Positions 26,044 to 38,254 of a stretch of DNA of 64,000 bases are shown here, piece by piece. The notes under the pieces are model-generated. The model worked only from the letters and a program-made list of their open reading frames with translations, ran no database searches and was not told the DNA's origin. Within the stretch, counting starts at the first letter, position 1. Each line of letters starts with the position of its first letter. The DNA comes from Typha latifolia (taxonomy: Eukaryota; Streptophyta; Magnoliopsida; Poales; Typhaceae): positions 7,990,479 through 8,054,478 of the forward strand of contig CM034109.1 of assembly GCA_019914945.1 (NCBI GenBank). Reading direction: 5' to 3'. The position numbers and the translations under genes are program-made.

Positions 26044-29000
26044 TTATATGCTCACACTATTGGGAATGCCCTTTCCGGTGACGCCCTTCTCACCACCAAC
26101 ATTGGAAGTGTCCGGATACAACAACGTGTACGGAACCTTGGCCGGCCCTTTCCTGTTCTTCAGCTTGGCGTCCTTATTCCTCTCCTCTATCCTCCTCCCC
26201 ACCTTCCTCAGACTCTCCCCGAACTCCTCGAACAGCCGCAGGACCTCCCCGTCGTCGGTCCATCCCGCCGACGTGCGCTGCCCGAGGTACACCTCGTCGC
26301 CAGCGTGCCCCGAGAGCACCTCGATCAGCGCCACCCCGAGCGTCGTCGTGAACCGGTCCGGCAGCATGTCGAAGAAGTAGCGGTCCGGGTCCTTTATAAA
26401 CTCCGCGAACTGCGGCGTACCCTCGGAGGGGATATACTTGCGGCACCGGGTCGGCCGGTTCGGGGGGAAGCCGGCGTAGGCGTACTGGCCGAAGTTGACG
26501 GCCGCGTGGAGGGCCGACGCGGTCCAGATGAGGGTGGTCAGGACCTGGGTCAGGTCGGGGACGGTGTTAAGTGGGGGCCAGCCGTCGTCTTCGTCGACGC
26601 CTTTATCGCCGTGGCCGACGTGGCGCACTTCGCGCCACCACAATTGGAGCTCCTCGTCGTCAATCACCGCGGCGTTGTCGTGGTAGAAATGCGCGCAGAA
26701 GTTGGCGACCCACGTTTTTATGGCGGTCCAGACCTCGAGGCCGTCGACGGCGTACGGGTAGTCTTCGATGAGGAGAGAGACGCCTGAGGGACTGCCGGGA
26801 TTTTCGATGGCCAGACCTCTGAAAAAAGAATCATTGATTCATTAGATATATTCATTGATCTGATGGTCAAATTAAGTGTACCTTTTAATAAGGTCCTGAG
26901 GAAGAGCTTGGTCTTCAAAGCTCCAGTCGTCATAGATTGACGAGGATAACTCCATTGCGTACTTGTCCGGGAACATGGTCTTCTCCAGGATCCCTCCCGC
27001 ATTGAGAAGCACACTGCGGGCAAGTGAGTTGATATGCATGGTGTCCTTGAAATGAGGGTCAAGGAGCTTGTAGATGGGGTGCATTGAGCTCAGCTGCCTT
27101 CTTGTTGCTATGATGAATGGTTCAACAGTTGCATGTGTGAATAGCCTGTATAAAGACTAGAATCATCAATATCAAAGAGAAAGAATCGAGATAACAGTAT
27201 ATGTCAGTATTCCTAAATCACACTTGTCTCAGTTGAGTTCTGACTCACCAGTGACTTATGAGCTGATGGTATCCTGAATCATTGACTGCAACCTGAGCTT
27301 TGGCAAGCTGCCACAGCGCAGCTCCCTCGCTTCCCTGGATTGAGGGCAAGAACACTCTACTCGTCTCTTTCTTCTCGTCATCTTCAGGTGAAGTAAGCTC
27401 TATCACCAAGAGCTTGAGAGTTCCATCCTTCTTTAGAAACAGAAGAGTACGCGAGGCGTAGACGCAGATCCCTTGCGCGTTTATACGCCGTAGATACGGC
27501 ATTAGATAGTCATGGTGATCTAGAATGAAGATCCTTTTTTGCTCCATAGCCTGAACAGTACGTGCGTAAATTCATGCGATAATTTGCCAAAATTCCACCC
27601 CAAAAGACTATGCAGAAGTTGAGAAGATATACACCAACCTGGATAATTGTTAAGCCCTCAAGCTGGCCTTCTACATGGGAGGCAGTAATGGAGCTCTGCT
27701 TCCCTCCTCTTCCAACAGGTGGAAAGACCTGATCACAGTTTACATATATTCTTAAGATAATTACCTCGAGAAAAAAAGAAATAATCTTTTTGATACCTTC
27801 GCAAGATTGAGGCGTTCCTTATTCAGATATATTTGGAAAGGATTAAACTTGCGATTATTTCTTTATTACCTCTAAGCGTTTGATCATAGTCGGGTTAAGC
27901 CCTGCGAGCATCTCGCGCGCGAATTCTTCGTCAGTTCTCCATGCGTCATCATCAGCTGCATAAAAGATTCACTAAAAATGATGCTAAAACTAAAAAGGAA
28001 ATTTAACCCTTGTTTTTCTTATATTAACATTAGCACTCTACTTTCATCCCTATGTTTTGTTTTTATTGCCTCCAAAACGCTTCAAGCTTAACCATCATCG
28101 TATAGACTAGTTAAGTAAACTTATGTAAATTAGTTTTTCATTTTTAAAAATAAAAATACTAAAGTCAGGTACAAATTATAAATTTCCAAAATAAAAAACG
28201 AAAAAATTCCACTCACATGCAATCACTTGTGGAACTGGAAACTTGACAGGATGCTCCTTGATCTTAGAAGCAACCTCCTTGTAAATCTCCTCAGGAATGA
28301 GAGGCTTCAACTTCTCCATTATGACTCCCTCAAATGCAGAAGGTTGTCGCTTTTCTTGTTGATCTTTCTTGGAGTAGAGGTCCTTCGTTAGCTGATCGAA
28401 CGACTTGAAGTTGGTGATGTCTCCTTGCAATAAGCTGCCAACTTCGGGGATCACAAAGTGCACCACGGCTTGGACCGCGTTGGTGATGAACTCCGACAGC
28501 TTGACGGGGTTAAACCGCTCGTCCGGCGGTACGTAGAAGTCGAGGTTGATCAACTTGTGGCGCTTCTCCGTGACCCCATCTTTGGTTAATCAGAGGAGCA
28601 GCGAGTATTAGTGTATGTGTAAGTGATTCATATATGTATATATATATATAGTTTACATTGTTACCTATCTCACTGAGAGGCCGACCCGTCCTTATCCTGC
28701 GAGGATAAGGGTGTGTCATCGTTCCACCCAAGACTGGCCGGACGTGGTCTAGTCCTTTGTCAGGTTCTCCGAGATCGTTGTAGTAATCGTAGTCGTATAT
28801 CCGATCCCATGGCTTCCTCTCTCCCCTTCCATCTCCTCTCAGGCTCTGAAGCTCCTCTCGCCGAAGATTTCGCAGAGCCGACGGCGTGTGGGCCGGCAGA
28901 TAACTCTGGAAAAAATAAATACATACGTGGAGGAATATGTATATATATCAACGATGCATGGATACCATCAGTATTGGTAAATCTTTTACACTTTGTATTT

Positions 29001-29671
29001 CAAGAAATAATATAGTTTTCCAAGTCATTACTCTGTACTAAATTAGAGCTCACCGTATTAACGAAGAACAGGCGTTCAATCTTCGTCTTCTTGAATGGAT
29101 ACACCCACGAATTGCAGTCAAACTGGATACTCCGATCCTCGGATACGAGCAACGAAACATATTTGAGATGGAACTCGCTCTTGTTCCCGTTCTTCACGAC
29201 AACGGCGCCTGGGGTTCCAAAATCGGCCTCGAGGTTGAAGGTGACGCGGTATGTCTTGGTTTTGATCTTCCCATGCTTAGTGTTCTTGCCATGCTTGAGA
29301 TGTGCCCCATTACTTAGCTTCCCTTTGCCTGTCTCTATATAACAAACAATCAAAAACCCATCATCTCGCCTTATTTCTAAATTAACAAGAGCTTTAAGAT
29401 CTCGTGTGTGTATCGGAATCTCATATTTGCACAGAATAAAGATAACAAAAAGAACGCATCAAATAGGACATCCTTCAAATCAATGCAGAGATGGATAAGT
29501 ACTGATTCACTTACTGCTATCAACTTGAGTGCTGCTATACAAACGGAGAATCGTCGATCGTCCGGGGCTCGACCGCCCTAATGTTCGTGTCACGATGACT
29601 TGTCCTTTGACGACCGAGCCGGGGGCCGGATCCCGGTGAAAGCAGAGCTTCCCAAATCCCTCTTGCGGCAT
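26044..29671 (-). CDS. Lipoxygenase, 9-LOX type (PLAT + LOX domains)
   Basis: Non-heme iron dioxygenase that adds oxygen to linoleic and linolenic acid, giving hydroperoxides for oxylipin synthesis. Nine exons close to 852 residues: 29359-free model 29515-29671, 29054-29334, 28665-28905, 28217-28579, 27870-27955, 27639-27728, 27249-27550, 26882-27145, 26044-26818. An N-terminal PLAT domain (about 20-165) includes [20 protein letters not shown] and [10 protein letters not shown]. Iron ligands are all present: H506 and H511 in SHWLFTH, H699 and N703 in ALHAAVN, and the terminal Ile of PNSVSI. The wider His motif is intact ([16 protein letters not shown]). A556 at the Coffa position predicts S-stereochemistry, and T563-M564 resembles the Thr-Val of 9-LOX. 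No plastid transit peptide is evident. Oddity: [12 protein letters not shown] has Ser609 where Arg is nearly invariant. The start is the first in-frame Met before the PLAT domain; 29731 is an alternative. Confidence 0.92.
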
Positions 29672-31156
29672 TGTTTGATCCGCTGCTCCTCTGATGTCTG
29701 AAGGTACAAAGGTGTTTATAAGTCTATGCATGCTGCAAATGAATGGCCTATATATGGAGGATTAATGCAGTGATGATTCTTTGTGCCTCGAGCAAGATGA
29801 GTATCTTGGATTGCCAAAGACTGTGCTTCCTTCAGCTTTACCCCTGCATCTGATTCTGCTTCTTTGATATCTATATTCCAAAAAGGTTTATTTGTCATGA
29901 TGGCAAAGTACACATATATACAGCAGTTGATTGCAAAGGTGGTTGGTGGACTTTCACTTTGGTAAGTACTCTTCAACTTAGTAACTGCTTGGATCCTTTT
30001 GAGATGCTAAATATCCTGGTTGTTTTTGTTAATGGGTACGTTTTACATTATTGATCAAATGTCAACCGGTTATCTAACTTGAGATCATAGCTAGTTTTTT
30101 CTAGAGGACATGAGTTCAGACTTAGTCGACCCAATTTATTCCCTAAAATTCTAGTTAGCAGTATTCTATGACATGTTAAAAAAAAATCTAATATACGTTA
30201 TTAAACTGTTATTTAATAACTTTAGCTTTTAAATTAATCAATTATCTAACAATTTTATCACAAACCACAAAGATGTTTCTCATTAATCAACAGAGTAAAC
30301 TTAGATTAGAGGTAAGCAATTGAAGAAAGCTATCCCTCAATATTATAATTTACAGCAAGCATGAATATATTTCAGAAATCCTTTTCCCTCAATATATATA
30401 TATATATATATAAAGGAATCCAAGCTAGTCTTATCACCAAAGCAACTATGACTCCACAAACTAATGGGAATCGCCATTGTTGGATCGAGAAGCAAGAATA
30501 CCCAAGGTGGAGATTATAAGAATATAGCCATAAAAAATATATGGTAATAAATTTGATCAAGTCGGCAATGCTGTGCTTGGATCTATCTGCATCACATAAA
30601 AAATCCAATTAAGAGAAATTATTTATACTGGGAAAGGTTTAAATGGATTAGTCTGCACAAATTAGCCTCATCAACCTTACACTATTGTTTTCCCCCCCGT
30701 TAAAAGTGACGAGTTGGAAAGAATCTTTGCTTTATCGCTAACATATATTTTAAGAATATAAATTTAAGGAAACATTTATCTAATTAAAGCAACTAATTAG
30801 GGATTTGATCAAGAAGCAGTTGTAAGTGTAATTGGGTTAATGAGTATAATCATGGTGATTTTTTCAGGTAATTTAGTGGAAATGGCAGAGTAAATTTGAA
30901 TGGACCATAAAATTAAGGTTGTTGAAGGGTGTTCATGAAAAAAATCATCTTTGAGGATTATATGTGAAAAATTCCGAGCCAAGAGGGTATGTACACAAAT
31001 AATTTATTTTACAAGGGTGTATATGTAAAAAGGACCTAAACTTTCCTTTTTTGGGAACTACCAAACCTTCACGCCTACCCGTCTCTCTCGCTCCTCGCTT
31101 TCCAAGAAGATAGAACTCCAAGAAGGAGAGGAGGGAGAAAAGATAGGGAGAGAGAG
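29672..31156. other. Divergent intergenic region, LOX to C3HC3H gene
   Basis: Promoter space of LOX (-) and the C3HC3H gene (+). A minus-strand open frame at 29716-29976 reads IKEAESDAGVKLKEAQSLAI behind an acceptor-like AATATAG, but it has no recognised homology and may be part of a LOX leader. A (TA)n tract lies near 30393-30413. The rest is AT-rich with nothing recognised. Confidence 0.45.
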
Positions 31157-33624
31157 ATGGGCATCAGACATCCCAAGAGGGAACCCCTCGTCCCACCTCC
31201 GCAGGATGCGAGCCCTAAACCCAACCCTTGCCCTATATCTGTACCGGCCACCGGCGACGAAACGGCGGTGGCGGCGGAGGTGGGGGTGGATGTTGAGGGG
31301 TCGGAGGAGGACGCGGCATTGCGTTCTGCCGCTTTCCTGACACGGGAGGAAGTGCTTCGGCGGAGATCGCGGCGGCTGAGGCAGCTCGCGGCTTGCTACC
31401 GTCGCCATTACTGGGCCTTGGTGGAGGAGGTGAGGGTTAAGCACAGGGATTACTACTGGGAGTACGGGAAGAGCCCTACGGAGGAGGCGGCGGCGGCGGA
31501 GGAGGAAGAAAACGGAGAGGGGAATTTGTTAGGGTTAGGATTTGGGGAGAATGGGGGTTTGAAGAAGGGTGAGAGGAGACGGTGCGCGTTGTCGGGATGT
31601 AAGTCGAAGGCTATGCCCTTAACGAGGTATTGCCACCCGCACATACTGTCCGATCCGAAGCAGACGCTGTACAAGGCTTGCACTTTTGTTATCAAGAGGT
31701 ATTACTTCTGGACTGCGGAAATTTTCTCTTTCTAGGAGCACCTCACTTTTTGTTAAGGATTTACTATGGCATGCAAGAATCTAGTGTTGGTCATGTGGAT
31801 CTCTCTGAATATTTCAGTGTTCTGCTTCTTGAATATGTGCAATAATGCAGATATTCATTCTTATTTGTATTCAGTTCCATCAGTGTTGACCTAAATAAAT
31901 ATATTTTGAAGTCAATTGTGTGATTTCTTAATGATCTCGCAACTCCTAGGACTAGTCATCTAAGCAAAGATGTCTTGAAAGAGACCTAGGCCTATGGCGT
32001 TATACAACTTAATCATCTAAATGCATCTGTAACTGCGGAAATGAATGCCCTTAGTACCCAAGTTCTGTCCTTCATTTATGCAATGTCTTGCTTTATCCCA
32101 GCATTTTGATGGTAAATACAAACTTTGTTTTTTTCACACAGTTACCGTCCTTCTTCCTTCTCTTTATATGTTTCTTCAGTAACTTCTAGAACTTGTAATA
32201 TCTTCTTGATTCATTCTCTTATTTGACTATTTTTCTCTTTTCTTGGATCTACGTTTTAATGGTATCCTAACTTTTGGTCTGTGTAATAGTTAAAAAACCT
32301 ATAAACATCCTTAGTCCTGTTTAGTAGCATGTTCTGATTTCTTTTCTTTAAGTGGATTTATATATTTAACTTATTTGATACCAGGCAAAATATGGAATAA
32401 CTCAGAAGGAAAATGGTATGTAAGAAAATCTCAGTCGCCAATCTGAAGTTGCCTTCAGAATGTAAATGACGTAAAACTAAAAATATATAATTTAAAAAAC
32501 TGTTAGTTGAACTTGCTAGGGATATAAAAATGATAAAAATGGAGAACAATGATTGATAAACTAAGTGGCCATTCAATAGGTGCCTTTATTTATTACAAAA
32601 CAATCTTCTTAGAATATTCACCCACATCAGCTACTCCTTTTGGTGATTTGTCAGACTTTTTTCATTTATTGTGGGGATTATTTATTTTTCTAACATCTAG
32701 GAGTTCGAAGGTTTTTCAATACTTTGAGACACCATTAACCTGTTCTATTATTTTCTCCCTTTTCTTTACTTGGTTCATAACTTCTCATTCCTCTCTCTTA
32801 CTTTAATCAGAATGTAAACCTTTTCTCCCCAAAATCCTGCGGAATGCTTTGCACCTGGATCATGTCTCTCATGTATGTTAGAACTGAAACACACATTTAA
32901 GGAGTTCTTATGTGGTGCCACGTAGTTCTTATTTCATTTATTCCTGAGACATATAATGGGGCTTGTCAAATTGTAATAAAGTTTATTCTACGACATTGTA
33001 AAGAATACATAATAGCCATGTTGTTTTCATGAAGCCCTGAAGTGCATGGATCATATCTTGAAGTAGGAAACTAAATGTTACCAAGTAAGTTTATATCTTG
33101 GTAATTCATTTCATTATTCTCATCTTCACATTGTTGAGATTGGTCATGGTAAATCTATAAGGCGCATAGAGGATGAAATGTCTTTAATTGGTCAAGTCTA
33201 CTTTTGATCAACATGAATGGACTAACATTTCAGTAATTCAGGTTATTTGTTCCTACGGCACATTAAATCAATTTATTAATCGTGTTTTTATTTTGAGCTT
33301 CCATTACCTTTGTGAACTCTTACTTATAGTTACTAATTATTTCTATGGTGTTATTCTATTAGTGCACAAACAGGGCAAATTGTATGTGGGAAGCCAGTTC
33401 TAAGAGCTGCAACACCCTCACTCTGCTGTGTACACTATCAGAGGGCTCAGAGGGGCATCGCTCAAGCTTTGAAAAAGGCAGGACTTAATATGTCCACAAG
33501 CAAGACTGTCCCAAAATTTAGTGTCTTAGTTGCTGAATGTGTGCGCCAAATCCAAACCAGAAGAAGAGAAGCCTTGAATGCTTCAATGGGCAACTTGACT
33601 CATAAAAATGAAAAAGTTGGTTGA
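31157..33624 (+). CDS. C3HC3H zinc-finger protein, INO80D/KANSL2-like
   Basis: Nuclear protein with the potential DNA-binding C3HC3H domain shared by INO80 complex subunit D and the NSL2 subunit of acetyltransferase complexes; a chromatin role is inferred from family. Two exons close to 267 residues: 31157-31698 and 33363-33624. First half of the zinc domain: C143, C148, C159, H160/H162 (CALSGCKSKAMPLTRYCHPH) with C175. Second half: C189 (GQIVCGKPV), C202, C203, H205 (LCCVHY). The 1.66 kb intron cuts exactly between the two halves, after FVIK. Residues 61-105 form a charged helix (LTREEVLRRRSRRLRQLAAC). The N-terminus is Pro-rich and an acidic Ala/Glu linker follows. The start ATG is the first in a GA-rich leader. 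Without splicing the first exon would read a short tail into a stop. Confidence 0.87.
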
Positions 33625-33883
33625 ATATAAGTTGTTGACAACATGACTTGTGATTATGAAGTTATTTAGCTGTCTGTCCTAATTTTAATCCTTGGAAATT
33701 GTTGAGACAGAGTTGGAGTCAACCAGATATGAAAATTGACCAAACACTCAACAACAACGGGAGATATTCTATCTGGTACGTAAGGCATGCCAAGAAATCT
33801 ATTGGTAATGCATAAGTTGCAAATTTTGTCACTTTACTGTCCTACTCAACTTGCATTTTTAGCTTTTATTCTTAGGTCACTAA

Positions 33884-34037
33884 GGGCCTGTTTAGTTTGA
33901 GTTCAGGGATCCCTAACCTGATTCAGTAACCAAATATTTTTTTATACCTAACTAAGTTCACTTTTAAAAAAAATTAAGACTAAAAAATGAGACCAATTAA
34001 TTAAGTTCGGAACTTAACCTCAGACCAAAAAAGCTCC
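33884..34037 (+). mobile_element. hAT-like MITE, copy 2
   Basis: About 154 bp beginning GGGCCTGTTTAGTTTGAG and ending CTCAGACCAAAAAAGCTCC, an imperfect inverted pair. Interior phrases TTCAGTAACCAAA and AAGACTAAAAAATGAGAC are shared with the copy in the BRF1 intron, in the same order and orientation. Confidence 0.7.
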
Positions 34038-35966
34038 AAAATCTTAGCCATTTTAGTAGGCTTCTTTAGAGCTGCATATTTTACTGCTACAGTCAATTGG
34101 CAGTCTGTCTCTGAATAATTTTCTTTCACTCTATCTCCATTTCTTCATGCTGTAGAATAATTGTATGGTTGCTCAAGTCCTTGGGCTCTTCTGGGGCAGG
34201 GCATTGAGCAGCAATTCACCAGCATATCTGCAAATCTATTTATGCTTCTTGGAGCTCCTTGGGTGACAGCTGACGAATTTCTCTTGGTTGCAGCTAACTT
34301 GGGTGTAACTCAACCTGCTTAGTTCCACTAACTTGGATCAAGCACCAAAGATTTTCTCTTATGTGGTCCACCTTCAAAGGTGATATATATCTGAAGAAAT
34401 CATACATACTGTGGATATTCACACACCACTTTGAAAGCTATGAGCTCCCTGCAGACTGTTTTGTTCTTCAAGCATGGGATTTGATTATAGTGCTGGTGTA
34501 TCTGATGGCATAAAGTGCAGTGGGTTGGACATTGTGCATATTGAAATAGATTAGAAATTGTACAGTGCAGTGTTGTTTCTTTAATGATGACTGCTCATTC
34601 TTATTATTTTTTACTGCAAGTGATTGTCTCGTAAAGTTTGTGCAACATGAAATCTTTTCTTAAATTTTGTGATGGATTCATTTATGATGGGACTCAAAGA
34701 CATGCATTATCTTGAAGAATTATCAACTTTCATTTTATTCCTAATCTTTTTATGTAACTGTACAGTGAAGCTTGATAACTCTTGCCTACACAAACCTTTG
34801 TAACTAGAGAACGAGCTAAATAACTTCCTCTTGAAGTTGAGAAGAAGATTTGCTGTCACTATATCTGAAGCAGTCAAGGTTTCTGTTATACATTCTGTTT
34901 TCCGCATCTTGCTGAACACTGTTCTGGTGATCTATGGATGTAGAAGAGAGGCTTGCTCATAATTCATGTTAACTGGTTTCATGAGTCACGCCGTGCATGC
35001 AAATCAACGGACAAGGCACAGGGGCTAAGCAAATCCAGAAAGATGTAGGCTTTCTACCCAATTCATACTTAGACAAAATCACCTGCACTCCAAGCAGGTA
35101 TGTTGGTACCCTTTTTGTTTCAATTTTCTTCTTCAGTTGTCTATTGTGGTCATGGATTCTTACTTGGCTTCTTGACTATAATATTGCTACTCTATACAGC
35201 ATACTTGACAACTAATTAACTATGATTGTTGCATCTGAGAATCTCAGTTAGATTGTTGAGTTGGATCTGTCTTACTAGTTACATGGAACTACTTGGAGAT
35301 CCATTGCATGTCGCATATGTGCACCACTTTTGAGCGGCTAAAGAGAACATGGACTGCTTGGGGTGATATCATATTTGTTGGTATCTTATCTTCTTGTTCA
35401 TGATGGTTTAATTCTAGAAGACTGCTACAATTTGAATACATGATACTATGATAGCAGTTGACAATGTAGAACAATGCATCACAGAACAGCAAAATTGGGT
35501 GCTTGAAAGCTGCTAATGAGTTGGTAACAAGCATGCTTAAGCAACCAGATTGAGTAGGATGCATGATAGTATAGTAGGTAGTCAAATTGATGATGAGAAA
35601 CTGGCTAGAATTGAATCCAATTTTGCTTGGGACTCCTGAGGAGGTCTCTCTTAAGGAGCCCTATATATTCTAAGACATTTACTTATTAGTTAATTTTTAT
35701 TTATTAAGACAACCAGTGGCTTGCAAATAGGAGAAACTATTTTTGGATTGTTGATACTTACCTTTGAACCTGCATCTCATTAAGAATTTATGGAAACAGA
35801 TTCATCAGATTTAACCAACTAATCTTTGGTGCTACAATTGCATGTGTTATGTAAGCCATTTCTGAAACTTGAACATAAGAGCTCAACCTTTTTAGGTATC
35901 TTGTGAATTATGTTGATCCACAAGGTAGAGGGAGCTATTATCACTACTTCTACAGGACTTCAACTT

Positions 35967-36306
35967 ATGTCCCAATTGTCTCATTGGTTACTTGACACTT
36001 CCAAGCCATCCCATGCTTTTCAAGAACTGGACTTGACATTGATAACACTTAATTCTCTTACAAGATTGCAAACCAACTGAACCACCCAACTCAATTCTCT
36101 TATGTCCCAACTGTCTCATTGGTTACATGACACTTCCAAGCCATCCCATGCTTTTCAAAAACTGGACTTGACATTGATAACACTCAATTCTCGTACAAGA
36201 TTGTGAACCAATTGAACCACCCAACTCTTTTCAAAAACTGGACTTGACATTGATAACGCTTAATTCTCTTACAAGATTGCGAACCAACTGAACCACTCAA
36301 CTCGAT
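35967..36306 (+). repeat. Tandem repeat, periods 135 and 76 bp
   Basis: Two long units start at 35967 and 36102 (ATGTCCCAA..TGTCTCATTGG) with a 135-bp period. A third, shortened unit starts at 36227 (CTTTTCAAAAACTGGACTTG), 76 bp after the matching point of the second unit. Units differ by scattered substitutions, so the array is not fresh. Confidence 0.9.
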
Positions 36307-37402
36307 GGATTATAGGAATCCTAATCTTGCATTAAATCAAACACCCACGTGAAGCTTGTGTGTCTTGTCCCCATCATCAATGTTAATATAACCTCCAAGT
36401 TACAGTAGTTTGGTTTTGTGCCATGTGGTTTACCCTTCATCCATGCCTTTTATTATTTTCATCTTTTTTCTTGATCCAGATGGACTCAGGTCTGCCTGTA
36501 TGATAGGAGAGGTCCTAATAATCCAATACCCACTGTTCTATTCCAACTCACGGCTCATTATGCTAATATGGGGTGTAAGTTTTATTTCTTCAATCACCGG
36601 ACCTCACTAATAACTGGAGAAATCTAAACACGGTCTGGATCGCTGGGTAATTTAAGCATTTATGAGCCCCTTGCATGTGGAATACAGCATCCCCTTAACA
36701 TCAGCATATAGAGATGTTCCAAACTACAGATTCCCTATTTAGAAGAACTTGATTCCAATTTCTTCTCACTCCAAATTATAACTTTCTTAATCCCATCTGT
36801 TGTGCAAGCAGAGGGAACAGAATATTTGGTGCATACTATTTATTTTAACAATGCAAGAGTGTCAACTTGCATGTACAACTGTTTCTAGTGAAAAGAATGT
36901 ACAAACCTCTTTATCATGAGAGATTTGGTTACGTGGTTCTTCCAATAACATTGGCACATGGCCACCTGCCTGGGTTTGTCGTTGTCGTCTCATTTAATGT
37001 TTTCTCAACGTGATAGAATGGACATCTGCTTGATTGATTGTGTGGTTCTTTCTTCTATATGATATTTATCTTTATTTCTTTGTGACTTCCTTAAGCCAGG
37101 ACAACCATTAAGTTCTCTTGAAAAACTAATTTGTTGGGTCCTTCTTTGTTATTTTATGTAAAATGGTAGGGTATGGTGTGCAAATATTGAAGATTAGGAG
37201 TTGAACTGCAATTTTGCTTGTGTATGGTGTTATGTGCAAATTTTCCTAACATTTGTAACATTGAAAGTCCATATTCAGCAAACATGTCCATCTAGCTCTA
37301 TGAATAATGACATACATATGTTCAACCTACAGTCCTGGAACATAGAGATTTCTACTGCCATCTGCCTGCTGACTAGTGGGGAAGGTTTCTAAGGGCTTGA
37401 TA

Positions 37403-38254
37403 TCATCTATCTTGAGAGGAGGTGCTAGGCATCGCCGATGGAAGCAATATATGCATGTATTTGCAGTTTGGGCATGATGGAGAGGACCTGTTTATTATGA
37501 TGAGGAGATGGCAGTTGATGCACACGACGGCTACCATTTTGCCGTTTAAATCCACACGCTTCTTTGGTTCCTGCCGAGCAGAAGATTTGGCAGTCACTTG
37601 TGAGCTTGGAAGGGTTGATATGTTGAGCTCCAAGCTCAAATTCTGGTGCTCTTCTTCTTTGGGCCTGATCCAACTCTTCTCCATGGTCTACCTGTTCAAG
37701 TAGTACATCCTACCCGACTGCCACCAGTTAACATGGCCGAGGTTAGATATGCACATGATGTTGATGTAACATTGTACAATATTAATACAGTGAACAAATT
37801 AGCAGTACTAAACGACTGTTGGCATTCTCCATTTTGGTAGGAACAAAAATTAGTGAAATCTTGTGATTCTTTCATGTAAACTTTTGTCGGGTACTGTTAA
37901 TGATGCATCACAGACTATACTATGTACTCTAGCGAAAGTATGAATAGAAAATATCTTGGAAGACTAACAAATTTAGTGCAATTTTTATTACTGGGTCACA
38001 CTGTGGATATGCATTTACACTTGCTAGCATCTAGGGAGAGAAAAAGAGAGTACTTGTAGGTCCAGGTATTGCTCCCAGTCCAATGGCAAGGGTTCATTAC
38101 TAAGCTGAAGTTGTACACTAGTTTGGGAGAGTGGCTCATCCCACCTATTCCTCCTCTTCCTCTTCCTCTTCCTCTTCCTCCCAGAGAGAGAAAGAGAGGG
38201 TCCTAGAGATAGTTCTGGCTGTTGGTCTATCTCCTTCAAAGCCTTGCCCCTCAT
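37403..38254 (-). pseudogene. CFL1-like WW-domain protein with in-frame stop
   Basis: Homolog of the plant CURLY FLAG LEAF 1 family, small nuclear WW proteins that regulate cuticle and leaf shape through HD-ZIP IV factors (family knowledge). Two exons: 38054-38254 (67 codons) and 37403-37717. Exon 1 has a basic RKRKRKRKRR run, coded by a CCTCTT microsatellite, and the start of the WW domain (PLPLDWEQYLDLQ). Exon 2 continues SGRMYYLNR, then TAG at 37688-37690, then TMEKSWIRPK, LELNIS and the zinc-ribbon-like end VCINCHLLII...CPNCKYMH. Relatives have Lys at the stop position, so one A-to-T change makes the nonsense codon. Read through, it would be 171 residues; as given, translation stops after 76, inside the WW domain. 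Restart at the next Met would keep only the Cys motif. Splice sites are intact. A sequencing error or a recent null allele are both possible. Confidence 0.75.

Larger units (their letters stand above)
33625..37402. other. Intergenic, 3.8 kb, repeats but no gene seen
   Basis: The C3HC3H gene (+) and the CFL1-like gene (-) converge here. It contains a MITE (33884-34037) and a three-copy tandem repeat (35967-36306). Open frames are short and lack recognisable motifs. Part may be a long 3' UTR. Confidence 0.5.

Noticed and set aside
26048..26787. Long plus-strand frames opposite the last LOX exon (up to 160 codons)
   Set aside because: They are antisense shadows of a GC-rich lipoxygenase exon whose protein sequence is clearly conserved; no motif on the plus strand.
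35967..36306. Possible CRISPR-like array
   Set aside because: Units are long, imperfect and directly adjacent with no unique spacers, and the DNA is plant nuclear.
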